Below are positions 41,961 to 49,712 of a stretch of 64,000 bases of DNA, piece after piece (position 1 is the stretch's first letter; every line of letters starts with the position of its first letter). The notes below the pieces were generated by a model. The model had not been told where the DNA came from. It made no database searches and worked only from the letters and a program-made list of their open reading frames with translations. This DNA is from Rariglobus sp041662485 (GTDB lineage Bacteria > Verrucomicrobiota > Verrucomicrobiia > Opitutales > Opitutaceae), in assembly GCA_041662485.1 (NCBI GenBank), contig JBAZSJ010000014.1, positions 1-64,000 on the forward strand, in the 5' to 3' direction. The position numbers and the translations under genes were made by a program.

Positions 41961-44563
41961 AACACCTCTTTGGAGTCATCAGTTTCGTCGTCTTGTTTTC
42001 GGCGTGTCGCACGCCCGAGCACACATTTGCGGCAGCGAAACTTCCTGAGGCAAAGGTATCCTCCCGTTTGAAGTATGACCGGACGCCTATGTATGTGTCC
42101 GTGCAGGCCGGTGACGGCACGGTATGGGCCGTAGGGTATAAAAATGAAAAAGGTCTCTTTATATGGGCTGGAGATACCTGGGAGAAAATCGAGAGCGCGG
42201 AGGACTGGCCCGGCTCGGTGCTGACCATGGTGGCGAGCACGTGTTCGCCCGGAGTGATCTATTCGATTTGGGGCGGACCACCGCAGACGGCGGGAAACCT
42301 TACCGTCCTGCACGTTTGGCGGCACGAGGCGGGTGTTCCCTCGAAACAACTGGCCAGTTTTGACAACCCCACCGTGGACGCCAGTAACCGCAACGGTGAG
42401 CGGCCCAATGTGACCATCGATGCGACCGATACGCTCTGGCTGGCATTTCCCGGGGACAAGCTGGTGAGCCTGCCGTCGTCGGGCGGAGAACCGAGGATCA
42501 TCCCGGTGGGCCGGTCGCTTTTCGTGGCGTCGGCGGGCAATACGACGGGCAAGATACGCCCGCTTGCCTACATGCCGGAATCGGCGGCGCGCGGGTGGCT
42601 GTGGACCGTGCAGAATCAAAACCGCGCGAGTGTGGAGGGGGCACTCTTTCGTCCGGCCTGTGTGGTGGACGGTCGCGTAACAGCCGGGCCGCCGGTCACC
42701 GGGTTGCCTGCGAAGGGATGTGTGACGTGGGTTTCGACTCCGCGGGACGGGCGCATGGTGTGGGCGCTTGAAGGCGCGGGGCTGTGGGAGATCGACTTGG
42801 CCACGATGGGCGCGAAACCGAGGCCATCGCCTCCGGCGGGCTGGCGCATCCTCGACTGGCGGGCGTTGTCCGACGACCTGGAGGTGGCTCTTGTTTACGG
42901 TCAGGGCAGCCGTCGCGACCAGCTGGCCGGAGAGGTGTGGGTGCGGCGTGCGAACGAATGGATCAATGCGGGACCAAGAAGCGTCCCTCACGGAGGCAGC
43001 CGTCGTTCGTATGATTGGCAACTGTGGGACGGAGTCCTGCTGGGCGCGGGCTTTTACGCGAGCATGCTGCACATCGATTATTCCGCGGACAGTCCGATCA
43101 TGCGCAATCTGGGCTGGCGGGAGCAGGTCAACGTGAGGCAGCCGGAATCGATGCATGTATTGCGTGACGGACGCCTCATGATCGTTGGCGGAGGCACGCT
43201 GGTTGCCGAGGCCGGAGCCCTGCGCGACAAATGGAGCGTGTCGTCGCCGCAGACCGCGTGGACCGTGCAGGAACAGGCGGTTCGGGCGGAAGACGGGCGG
43301 CTTTGGTATTTGCTGGCAAGCGGACCGGGGACGCCGTTGGTGAAGCACTGGGATGGTGCGGCGTGGCAAGATTGGACGTTGCCCGGGGAGCGCAGCCGGT
43401 GGTCGCCTGACAGCTTGTGGGTGGACGAGCGCGGGCGCGTGGCGGTGTTTTCCGAGGATTTGGTGAAACCGGCCTGGGAGCGTGACGAGCAGGCGCCGGG
43501 CGGATGGCGGCGTTGGGACAGCGGCCGGGCGCTGGTGGCGTCGCGGGCCGGCGAACCCAAGCCGGCGGCCACGCTTTACCCGCTTTCCGAGGGATTTCGC
43601 ACGGCGCCGGTGCTGGGCGAAGGAGGCCGGGCATTGGTGCGCATGGGGACGTTCCAGTCTTTGGCCGGAGGCGTGTGGACCGTTCACACTCAACGGGCGT
43701 TGGGCACGGTGCCGTTTCGTTACGGCTTCGAGACGGACGGCACGCCTTGGTTCCATACCAACGGTCAGAAGCGTTGGCTTGTTGCCGACGGAGTGTGGGC
43801 GGATGCAGGCAGGGTGAACGAAGGCCGATTGCTCATGAGTCGCACGAGCGAGCCGTGGCCGGAGTGGTTGAAGGCGAGGCTCGACGAGCAAGGCGCGGAC
43901 TCCGCGCACCGTGATGGGGAAGGCGTGTGGTGGGTGGTGCAGGACGGCGAGTTGTGGAAGGGCGTGGATGGCGAAGTGATCCGGGTGTTTTCCGACGATG
44001 AACCGTCGCCGTTCCGGGTAGGGAATGTCTTTTATGGGGTGAAGACAGACCCCCGCGGGCATCGGTTGTTTGAGAGCGGAACCAACGTGCTGTTGCCCGC
44101 GTCGCCCGGTCCGAAGACAGCGATACGGGCAGTCACGGAAAACCTGGCGACGGATCGCCGGTTCGTGGTATCGGGCGGCGCCGATTTCGTGAGATACGAC
44201 TGGCGTTTGAATGGCGCGGCATGGCATCGCGGAGAAGGCGACACGCTTTGGCTTCGCGAGCTTCCTACCGGAGTGAACGTCGTGGAATTGCGCGGCTACA
44301 ACCGGCGTCTGGATGCCGGGCCGGTGGCACGCGTGGAACTGCGCGTGGATTATGATCAGACCAGACGAATCGGGCAGTTGCTGGAACAGCTCCGTTCCCC
44401 GGTTTATGAAACGCGCACCGCCGCGGTGAGCCGCCTTGCCCTGCATGGTGCGAAGGCCGAGCCGATGCTGCGTGCCGCGTTGAAGGACGAAACCGGCGAG
44501 ACTCACCGCTGGTGGCTGCGGGCGGCGTTACAGGTGGTTGAGGACCGCCTGACAAATCCCTGA
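41957..44563 (+). CDS. Propeller-like lipoprotein with Y_Y_Y-like and HEAT-like C-terminus
   Basis: 868 residues from the ATG at 41957, overlapping the DUF4139 stop. The N-terminus VISFVVLFSAC looks like a lipoprotein signal with Cys near residue 17. The long middle contains repeated Trp/Gly beta segments such as DGTVWAVGYKNEKGLFIWAG, as in beta-propellers. Near the C-terminus, YDWRLNGAAWHRGEGDTLWL, then LPTGVNVVELRGYNR, resembles the Y_Y_Y domain of sensor propellers. The last 60 residues look like one HEAT-type helix pair. Function unknown; a periplasmic sensing or scaffolding role is inferred. Confidence 0.65.
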   Translation: MKHLFGVISFVVLFSACRTPEHTFAAAKLPEAKVSSRLKYDRTPMYVSVQAGDGTVWAVGYKNEKGLFIWAGDTWEKIESAEDWPGSVLTMVASTCSPGVIYSIWGGPPQTAGNLTVLHVWRHEAGVPSKQLASFDNPTVDASNRNGERPNVTIDATDTLWLAFPGDKLVSLPSSGGEPRIIPVGRSLFVASAGNTTGKIRPLAYMPESAARGWLWTVQNQNRASVEGALFRPACVVDGRVTAGPPVTGLPAKGCVTWVSTPRDGRMVWALEGAGLWEIDLATMGAKPRPSPPAGWRILDWRALSDDLEVALVYGQGSRRDQLAGEVWVRRANEWINAGPRSVPHGGSRRSYDWQLWDGVLLGAGFYASMLHIDYSADSPIMRNLGWREQVNVRQPESMHVLRDGRLMIVGGGTLVAEAGALRDKWSVSSPQTAWTVQEQAVRAEDGRLWYLLASGPGTPLVKHWDGAAWQDWTLPGERSRWSPDSLWVDERGRVAVFSEDLVKPAWERDEQAPGGWRRWDSGRALVASRAGEPKPAATLYPLSEGFRTAPVLGEGGRALVRMGTFQSLAGGVWTVHTQRALGTVPFRYGFETDGTPWFHTNGQKRWLVADGVWADAGRVNEGRLLMSRTSEPWPEWLKARLDEQGADSAHRDGEGVWWVVQDGELWKGVDGEVIRVFSDDEPSPFRVGNVFYGVKTDPRGHRLFESGTNVLLPASPGPKTAIRAVTENLATDRRFVVSGGADFVRYDWRLNGAAWHRGEGDTLWLRELPTGVNVVELRGYNRRLDAGPVARVELRVDYDQTRRIGQLLEQLRSPVYETRTAAVSRLALHGAKAEPMLRAALKDETGETHRWWLRAALQVVEDRLTNP

Positions 44564-44588
44564 CAAAACCCTGACGCCGCGCTGACAA
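44549..44588 (+). promoter_or_regulatory. Four-copy Pho-box-like array
   Basis: CTGACAA at 44549, CTGACAA at 44560, CTGACGC at 44571 and CTGACAA at 44582 form an exact 11-bp ladder with 4-bp spacers, overlapping the previous gene's stop. A -10-like TATACT lies at 44608-44613, which would make the next transcript nearly leaderless. Confidence 0.75.
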
Positions 44589-44622
44589 CCGGCGGGGAGG
44601 TTTTGTTTATACTGAGGGCATC

Positions 44623-45948
44623 ATGATTTCCTTTATTCGCGTTGGGGCCGGTTTCCATAAGCGTGTTTCGGCTTGGGTGCATTTTGCGGGGGCGGATTTA
44701 TGCCGCGATTCCGATCATCGCGAGCAAGTGGCGGACTGTCGCTTGCGCTCGAAACGCTCCTACATCGACCAATCGTGGCGTAAATCCGCTCCTGCAATTG
44801 GCGTCTGCGTCTTGGCGCTTGTCGGTCTCCCGGTGCGGGCGGCGGATGGTTTTGTCGTTCACGAGTGGGGCACGTTTACCTCGGTGCATGCGTCGGACGG
44901 CACGTTGTTGTCCGGGCTCGAACGCGAGGAGCACAGGCTGCCCAACTTTGTGCGGGCGCACGCCGGGTTTTCTCCGGTGAACAAGGGCTGGGACCGGCCG
45001 GTGAAAAACGTGACGATCAAGATGGAGACGCCGGTGCTCTATTTTTATTCCGACCGCGAATTGGCGGTCACCGTGGATGTCGGGTTTCGCGGTGGCTCGA
45101 TCAGCCAGTGGTATCCGGCACGCAGCGGAGGGGAGGAGATGCCGCCGTTGCCCGGCAACATCACCGACATCATGCAGCTCCGCACCATGCCGCCTGTGGA
45201 TTTTGGCAGGGGATTTACGGGGGCGATTCAATGGAAGGCGACCGTGCTTGCCCCCGCCAATCCTCCAGTGAAACCCACCGCGCCGACGGATTGGGAGACG
45301 CCACAATGGCCGCGTGCGCGCGTGGCGACCGCCAATCGGGTGCGCACGCCGGACGGCGCAGTCGAGGGTTTTTTGTTTTATCGGGGCATCGGGAACTTCG
45401 CGCTGCCGCTGGAGGTTAAAGCCGCGTCCGATGGCGCGTTGACGCTGCGCAACACGGGCGACGCCGATTTGCTGCGGGTGTGGGTTTACGAAAAGTCGGA
45501 GAAGCCGGACGCTCCTTTTCACTTTTGGGCGGGGAAACTGGCGGCGGGTGCGACACAAACGGTTCCCTTGCGGCCGGCGGGTTCGTTTCTGGGCAAAAGC
45601 GGATTTGGAGCCAGCTTGAGCCATGCGGGCTTAACGGTCTCGGAGGCTTTGGCCATGCTGGCCACCTGGAAGGAAAGTTATTTCGACGCGCCCGGGTTGC
45701 GCGTCTTCTGGATCGTGCCGCGTGCGTTTACCGACCGCATTCTGCCGCTTACGATCACGCCGAAACCGGACAATCTGGAACGCGTGCTGGTCGGGCGCAG
45801 CGAGGTGCTGACGCCGGCGTTTGAGAAAGAACTGGTCGACGGTTTCCGCGCCGATGGCGGAGCGCGTTGGGCGAACGACCGCTACTTTCTGGCTTATCGC
45901 GAACGGGCGCGGCAGCTCGGCGTTGTATTGCCGGAGAACACGCCGTAA
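44623..45948 (+). CDS. Secreted HEWGTF-motif protein with repeat-derived N-terminal extension
   Basis: 441 residues. The recognisable protein begins with a signal-peptide-like helix at residues 59-75 (IGVCVLALVGLPVRAADG), then FVVHEWGTFTSVHASDG, a motif I have seen in secreted proteins of unknown function. The first 58 codons are mostly repeat DNA (44690-44796), so the native start may lie elsewhere or the extension may be tolerated. Mostly beta-strand, with no catalytic motif. It lies 5 bp before the histidine kinase start. Confidence 0.65.
   Translation: MISFIRVGAGFHKRVSAWVHFAGADLCRDSDHREQVADCRLRSKRSYIDQSWRKSAPAIGVCVLALVGLPVRAADGFVVHEWGTFTSVHASDGTLLSGLEREEHRLPNFVRAHAGFSPVNKGWDRPVKNVTIKMETPVLYFYSDRELAVTVDVGFRGGSISQWYPARSGGEEMPPLPGNITDIMQLRTMPPVDFGRGFTGAIQWKATVLAPANPPVKPTAPTDWETPQWPRARVATANRVRTPDGAVEGFLFYRGIGNFALPLEVKAASDGALTLRNTGDADLLRVWVYEKSEKPDAPFHFWAGKLAAGATQTVPLRPAGSFLGKSGFGASLSHAGLTVSEALAMLATWKESYFDAPGLRVFWIVPRAFTDRILPLTITPKPDNLERVLVGRSEVLTPAFEKELVDGFRADGGARWANDRYFLAYRERARQLGVVLPENTP
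44690..44796. repeat. Composite REP-like insertion, family D, in coding DNA
   Basis: Outer arms GCGGATTTATGCCGCGATT and the inverse AATCGTGGCGTAAATCCGC (44770-44788) enclose a second hairpin (CGCGAGCAAG..CGCTTGCGCTCG, then CTCCTACA). It lies within codons 23-58 of the 44623 gene. Confidence 0.7.
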
Positions 45949-45953
45949 TCCCT

Positions 45954-47636
45954 ATGTCCATGACCTCCGGCTCGCGCCGTCTGCTGCTTTATTGGGTGTT
46001 GTTGCTCCTGCCGACGCTGGCGGTGGGGGGCGGCGTGCTTTGGTTGCTCGGGCGCGAACAGGCGCATCTCGACGAGCAGACCCGCAGGGCGGTCGAGACG
46101 CGACGCGCGGGAGTGGGCGCCCGCGCCCGGCTGATCGCGGAGAATGTCGAGCTGCTCGTGGGCGACGTGCAGACGGGGCTGATGGCCACCTTGAACGAGA
46201 CGCCGTCGGGCTCCGGACGAGATTCGTTTCTGGCCGATTGGCGCAGGAGCAATCCGCTGGTGCGCGGGACATTTTTCGTGACGGGCGGGAGGGCGGCATT
46301 GGGGAAGCCGCAGGAATCGCATGCCTGGCTGGCCAGGCTGTTGGCCCAGGGCGCGCCCTGGGCGTGGAAGACGGTGGCGCAGGCGGACGCGGGCGAATCG
46401 CAGGGGCAGCAAGCCTTGCAGGCATCCAACAACGCGTCGCAGGTGAGCATCATGCGTTACAACCTGAACGAAATCTCAAAGCTGAAGAACAGCTACGCGT
46501 CCGTGGCCGGGCGCACCGGCTGGCTGCCGTGGCGCGATGGCAACACCCTGCATCTGATCGGCTGGCGGGAGATGGCCGGCGGCGACGTGATCGGGGTCGA
46601 GGTGCAGGTATCCCAGGTGGCCGCCCGGCTGGGCGACGTGCTGCCCGAGGGACGCGAACCGGGCGAAGCCTACGAATTGCGCGAGATCGGCGGGGTGACC
46701 TATCAGCAGAAAAGGAGTTCGTCGTATTCCCTCGACCGGGTCGTTTCGGAATCGCGCGCGCCGCTCATCACGGTGCCGATTTCCGAATCGGTCTTGCCGG
46801 GATGGGAGGTGCAGGGATTTCTCGCGGAGGGAGACAGGCGTCTTTCGGGCGGCGTTTTTTTTGCGCTGAGCGCGGTGCTGGCGGGCGGGCTGGTCGCGGC
46901 GATCCTTGCCGGCGGCGCATTGCTGATGCGGCAGGCGCGGCGCAGCGAGGAGGAGGCGGCTCAAAAAACGTCGTTCGTCGCCAATGTTTCCCACGAGTTC
47001 AAGACGCCGCTCACGACGATCCGGCTCTACTCGGAATTGCTGGAACAGGGGCGCGTCGCCGACGCGGAGAAGCGCTCCGATTACCTGCGCACGATCGGAC
47101 GCGAGACGCAGCGGCTGTCGCGGCTGGTCAACAACGTGCTCGATTTCAGCCGGCTGGAGCAGGGGAGGAAGCGCTTTGACCGCGTCGAACTCGATCTTAC
47201 GACGACGCTCGCGCATGTGCTCGACGTTCAAAAACCGCGCCTGGCGGAGGCGGGACTGGTTTTGCAACAGACGGTGCCTGACGAAGCGGTGCGGGTGATG
47301 GCGGACCGGGACGCCTTCGTGCAGATCCTGCTCAACCTGCTCGACAACGCCTGCAAATACGGGGCGGCCGGCGGCGAGGTGTCCGTGTCGCTGGAAGCTC
47401 GCGCACGGGGAGGCGCGGAGGTTCGCGTGTCCGACCGCGGCCCGGGCGTTCCGGCGGCGCATCGGGGGCGTATTTTTGAGAAGTTTCACCGGGTGGACGA
47501 TACGCTTACGGCGGACAAGGGCGGCGCCGGTCTCGGGTTGAGCATCGCGCGTCAGCTTGCGCGCGGGCAGGGTGGCGATTTGTGCTATGCCGACCGTTCC
47601 GGCGGAGGCGCGGAATTTATTTTGGAACTGCCGTGA
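45954..47636 (+). CDS. Sensor histidine kinase
   Basis: 560 residues from the ATG at 45954. Transmembrane helix 1 at about 10-32, a 270-residue extracytoplasmic sensing region without recognised domain, and helix 2 at about 300-325 (GGVFFALSAVLAGGLVAAIL). The HisKA domain has phospho-acceptor H347 (SFVANVSHEFKTPLTTIRLY), and the ATPase domain has N-box NLLDNACKYG, G1 DRGPGVP, F-box FEKFHRVDD and G2 GGAGLGLSIARQ. It is in the operon with the HEWGTF protein and followed by its probable partner regulator after 76 bp of REP half-elements. Confidence 0.93.
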   Translation: MSMTSGSRRLLLYWVLLLLPTLAVGGGVLWLLGREQAHLDEQTRRAVETRRAGVGARARLIAENVELLVGDVQTGLMATLNETPSGSGRDSFLADWRRSNPLVRGTFFVTGGRAALGKPQESHAWLARLLAQGAPWAWKTVAQADAGESQGQQALQASNNASQVSIMRYNLNEISKLKNSYASVAGRTGWLPWRDGNTLHLIGWREMAGGDVIGVEVQVSQVAARLGDVLPEGREPGEAYELREIGGVTYQQKRSSSYSLDRVVSESRAPLITVPISESVLPGWEVQGFLAEGDRRLSGGVFFALSAVLAGGLVAAILAGGALLMRQARRSEEEAAQKTSFVANVSHEFKTPLTTIRLYSELLEQGRVADAEKRSDYLRTIGRETQRLSRLVNNVLDFSRLEQGRKRFDRVELDLTTTLAHVLDVQKPRLAEAGLVLQQTVPDEAVRVMADRDAFVQILLNLLDNACKYGAAGGEVSVSLEARARGGAEVRVSDRGPGVPAAHRGRIFEKFHRVDDTLTADKGGAGLGLSIARQLARGQGGDLCYADRSGGGAEFILELP

Positions 47637-47650
47637 ACCGAACAAACCAT

Positions 47651-47705
47651 CGCGGCGTAAAGCCGCTCCTACACCCAAGCCATCGCCTGCAAGCAGGCTC
47701 CTACA
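47651..47705. repeat. Two REP half-elements in tandem, families D and C
   Basis: CGCGGCGTAAAGCCGCTCCT+ACA (47651-47673) and CATCGCCTGCAAGCAGGCTC+CTACA (47681-47705) in the same orientation, between the kinase and regulator genes. Each is a single arm rather than a full inverted pair. Confidence 0.75.
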
Positions 47706-47712
47706 TCCAATC

Positions 47713-48414
47713 ATGAAGGCCAAGATTCTCATCGCAGAAGACGACGCCAACATCCGCCTCGGGCTGATCGCCACGCTGGAAAGCGAGGGCTACGCGGTGG
47801 TCGCCGCCGCCGACGGCGCGCAGGCGCTTCGGCTGTATCCCCAGGAGAAGTTCGACCTGGTGATCCTCGACGTGATGATGCCGAAGCTGAGCGGTTACGA
47901 CGTGTGCCGCGAGCTGCGCGCGAAGGACGTCCGGGTGCCGGTGCTTTTCCTGACGGCCAAGGGCGAGGAGGTGGACAAGGTCGTGGGGCTGAAGCTGGGG
48001 GCGGACGACTACGTCACCAAGCCCTTCGGCGTGCATGAACTGCTGGCGCGGGTGGAGGCGTTGCTGCGGAGGGCCGGCGTTAGCGGCGGCAAGCTCAAGG
48101 AGCCGGAGCTGCCTCCGGTCTTCCGGCTGGGCACGGCGGAGATCGACCGGCGCAGTTACACCGCGACCGTGGAGGGAAGGACCGCGATGCTGACGGCGCG
48201 CGAGCTGAAGCTCGCGGAGGTTCTGGCCGCGCATCCGGACGAAGTGCTCACGCGGGACTTGCTGCTCAACGCCGTCTGGGGAGTGGATTACATGGGCACG
48301 ACGCGCACGCTCGATCAGCATATCGCGCAGTTGAGAAAAAAGGTGGAGTGTGATCCGGAAACACCCGTTGCCATCGTGACGGTGCATGGCGTGGGGTATT
48401 GTTGCAGGCCTTGA
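47713..48414 (+). CDS. OmpR/PhoB-family response regulator
   Basis: 233 residues from the ATG at 47713. Receiver domain with acidic pocket AEDD (9-11), phospho-acceptor D53 (LVILDVMMPKLSGYDV) and the conserved Lys in YVTKPF. The winged-helix effector domain includes LTARELKLAEVLAAHPDEVL, TRTLDQHIAQLRKKVE and VHGVGYCCRP. Partner of the upstream histidine kinase. OmpR/PhoB-type regulators bind direct repeats spaced by one helical turn, as seen at 40361 and 44549, so it is a good candidate to bind those sites. Confidence 0.93.
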   Translation: MKAKILIAEDDANIRLGLIATLESEGYAVVAAADGAQALRLYPQEKFDLVILDVMMPKLSGYDVCRELRAKDVRVPVLFLTAKGEEVDKVVGLKLGADDYVTKPFGVHELLARVEALLRRAGVSGGKLKEPELPPVFRLGTAEIDRRSYTATVEGRTAMLTARELKLAEVLAAHPDEVLTRDLLLNAVWGVDYMGTTRTLDQHIAQLRKKVECDPETPVAIVTVHGVGYCCRP

Positions 48415-48456
48415 GCCGCGCTCATGGGCCCCGACCGGCCTGGTCCGGCAAATAAA

Positions 48457-48484
48457 AAAGCCGCAGCGGCGAGGCTGCGGCTTT
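48457..48484. terminator. Bidirectional terminator between regulator and Fur-like gene
   Basis: 10-bp stem AAAGCCGCAG/CTGCGGCTTT around an 8-nt loop. On the minus strand it is followed by a run of T and suits the Fur-like gene; it also lies downstream of the response regulator. Confidence 0.8.
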
Positions 48485-48504
48485 GGGAAAACGTCGGGAA
48501 CGGA

Positions 48505-49026
48505 TCAGGCTTTGGCGGAGACGCCGCGGCGGCTGCTTCCCGGGGAGGTGGCGAAGAACTCGGCCATGTGGGAAAGATCCGTATAGCCGCGTGACTTGAG
48601 CTCGGCCTCGATTTTTTGAATCACAGCCCGCAGTTCGGTCGTGAGTTCGTCCGGCAGGGTGGCCACGGTGTCGTCGTTTTTGCTGACAATGTGGTAGACG
48701 GGTTCGGTGCCCAGCTGGATCTGATACAGGCTGGTGCCGTTGTAGAAGTAGGACCGGCGCACAAGGCCCAGTTCCTCAAACGCAGCCAGACAACGATAGA
48801 CCGTGACGAGATCACATGAACGGTCGTTCAGCTTTTCGTGGATCTGTTCGATCGTCACGGGCTGGGTTTGCCTGAAGAGCGTGGTCAGAATTGCGATGCG
48901 GGGTTGGGTGATGCGGAGTCCGGCCGCCTTTAAGCGGGAACAGGCCTGCTCCAGTGAGTGCTCCAGTGAGGAAGTCATGGTGTTTGAATCTGCTAAGGGA
49001 TGATTCGTTTGGGTTGAGGCGATCAT
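48505..49026 (-). CDS. Fur-family regulator lacking usual metal-site cysteines
   Basis: 173 residues from the ATG at 49026; an ATG at 48978 gives 157. The winged helix is clear (AAGLRITQPRIAILTTLFRQ, VTIEQIHEKLND, LVTVYRCLAAFEELGLVRRS). In Fur/Zur/PerR, the next part carries HxHxxC..C metal ligands, but here it reads EPVYHIVSKNDDTVATLPDE with no CxxC. It may be a metal-independent or altered Fur paralogue. An AT-rich inverted repeat lies upstream. Confidence 0.85.
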   Translation of the reverse strand: MIASTQTNHPLADSNTMTSSLEHSLEQACSRLKAAGLRITQPRIAILTTLFRQTQPVTIEQIHEKLNDRSCDLVTVYRCLAAFEELGLVRRSYFYNGTSLYQIQLGTEPVYHIVSKNDDTVATLPDELTTELRAVIQKIEAELKSRGYTDLSHMAEFFATSPGSSRRGVSAKA

Positions 49027-49074
49027 AGTGGTAAATCCCTAGTTCACTCAATTGTCATAGAATTGAAAGAAGAA

Positions 49075-49100
49075 ATGTAAAAATGTTTTTTATTTTACAT
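49075..49100. promoter_or_regulatory. AT-rich inverted repeat, candidate Fur-type operator
   Basis: ATGTAAAA..TTTTACAT (8-bp arms, 10-bp spacer) between the divergent Fur-like gene and the Minf_1886-family gene, followed by TTGACA at 49105-49110 that could be a -35 for the rightward gene. Confidence 0.45.
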
Positions 49101-49196
49101 TTTTTTGACAAATAGGGGCAATGCCTTGGTCTACCTGTTTGTCTGTGCTTGTGGATTGCACCTCTTCGAGGGCTATGCACATTTCGCGCTGCTCCC

Positions 49197-49637
49197 ATGC
49201 AGGATCTTGATTTCAACGAAATTGTCGGCCTCATTTGCAAAGAAGACCCGCGTTATGATCGTAAGGCGTATGCCTTTTTGCGCGAAGGGCTCGACTATGC
49301 CGTCAAAGAGTTGAAGAAAAAGGATACCGAGCGCGCCAAGACGTCTTTGCATATTACTGGAGCCGAGCTTTTAATGGGGTTGCGGGCCTATGCCTTGGAT
49401 CAATTCGGTCCGTTGACGATGACCGTGCTGGGATCGTGGGGGCTGAGCCGTTGCAGCGATTTTGGAGACATGGTTTTCAATCTGATCGAATATAATGTCT
49501 TCAGCAAAACCGACCAGGACAAGCGGGAGGACTTTGCCGAGGTTTACACCTTTGAAGACGCGTTCGTAAAACCGTTTTTGCCGCAAACACCCCGCAAACC
49601 CGGTTTGTCTCCCACTTCCCGGATCGAGTCGCGGTGA
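49197..49637 (+). CDS. Minf_1886-family protein
   Basis: 146 residues from the ATG at 49197. Conserved start MQDLDFNEIVGLICKEDPRY, then RKAYAFLREGLDYAVKELKK, HITGAELLMGLRAYALDQFG and WGLSRCSDFGDMVFNLIEY with NVF. The family is named after a Methylacidiphilum infernorum locus and is widespread in Verrucomicrobia and Planctomycetes with unknown function. Divergent from the Fur-like gene and upstream of the M16 peptidase. Confidence 0.88.
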   Translation: MQDLDFNEIVGLICKEDPRYDRKAYAFLREGLDYAVKELKKKDTERAKTSLHITGAELLMGLRAYALDQFGPLTMTVLGSWGLSRCSDFGDMVFNLIEYNVFSKTDQDKREDFAEVYTFEDAFVKPFLPQTPRKPGLSPTSRIESR

Positions 49638-49712
49638 ACCCGCAAAAACCTGTCTTGGCCGGGGATCGACCTTTGCGATTCCGCGCCGACGCGAACTGAA
49701 TCCTTTTATTTC

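Noticed and set aside
41945..44506. 853-codon open frame antisense to the propeller-like lipoprotein
   Set aside because: Arg/His/Pro-rich with no domain; the sense gene has a signal peptide and an operon overlap.
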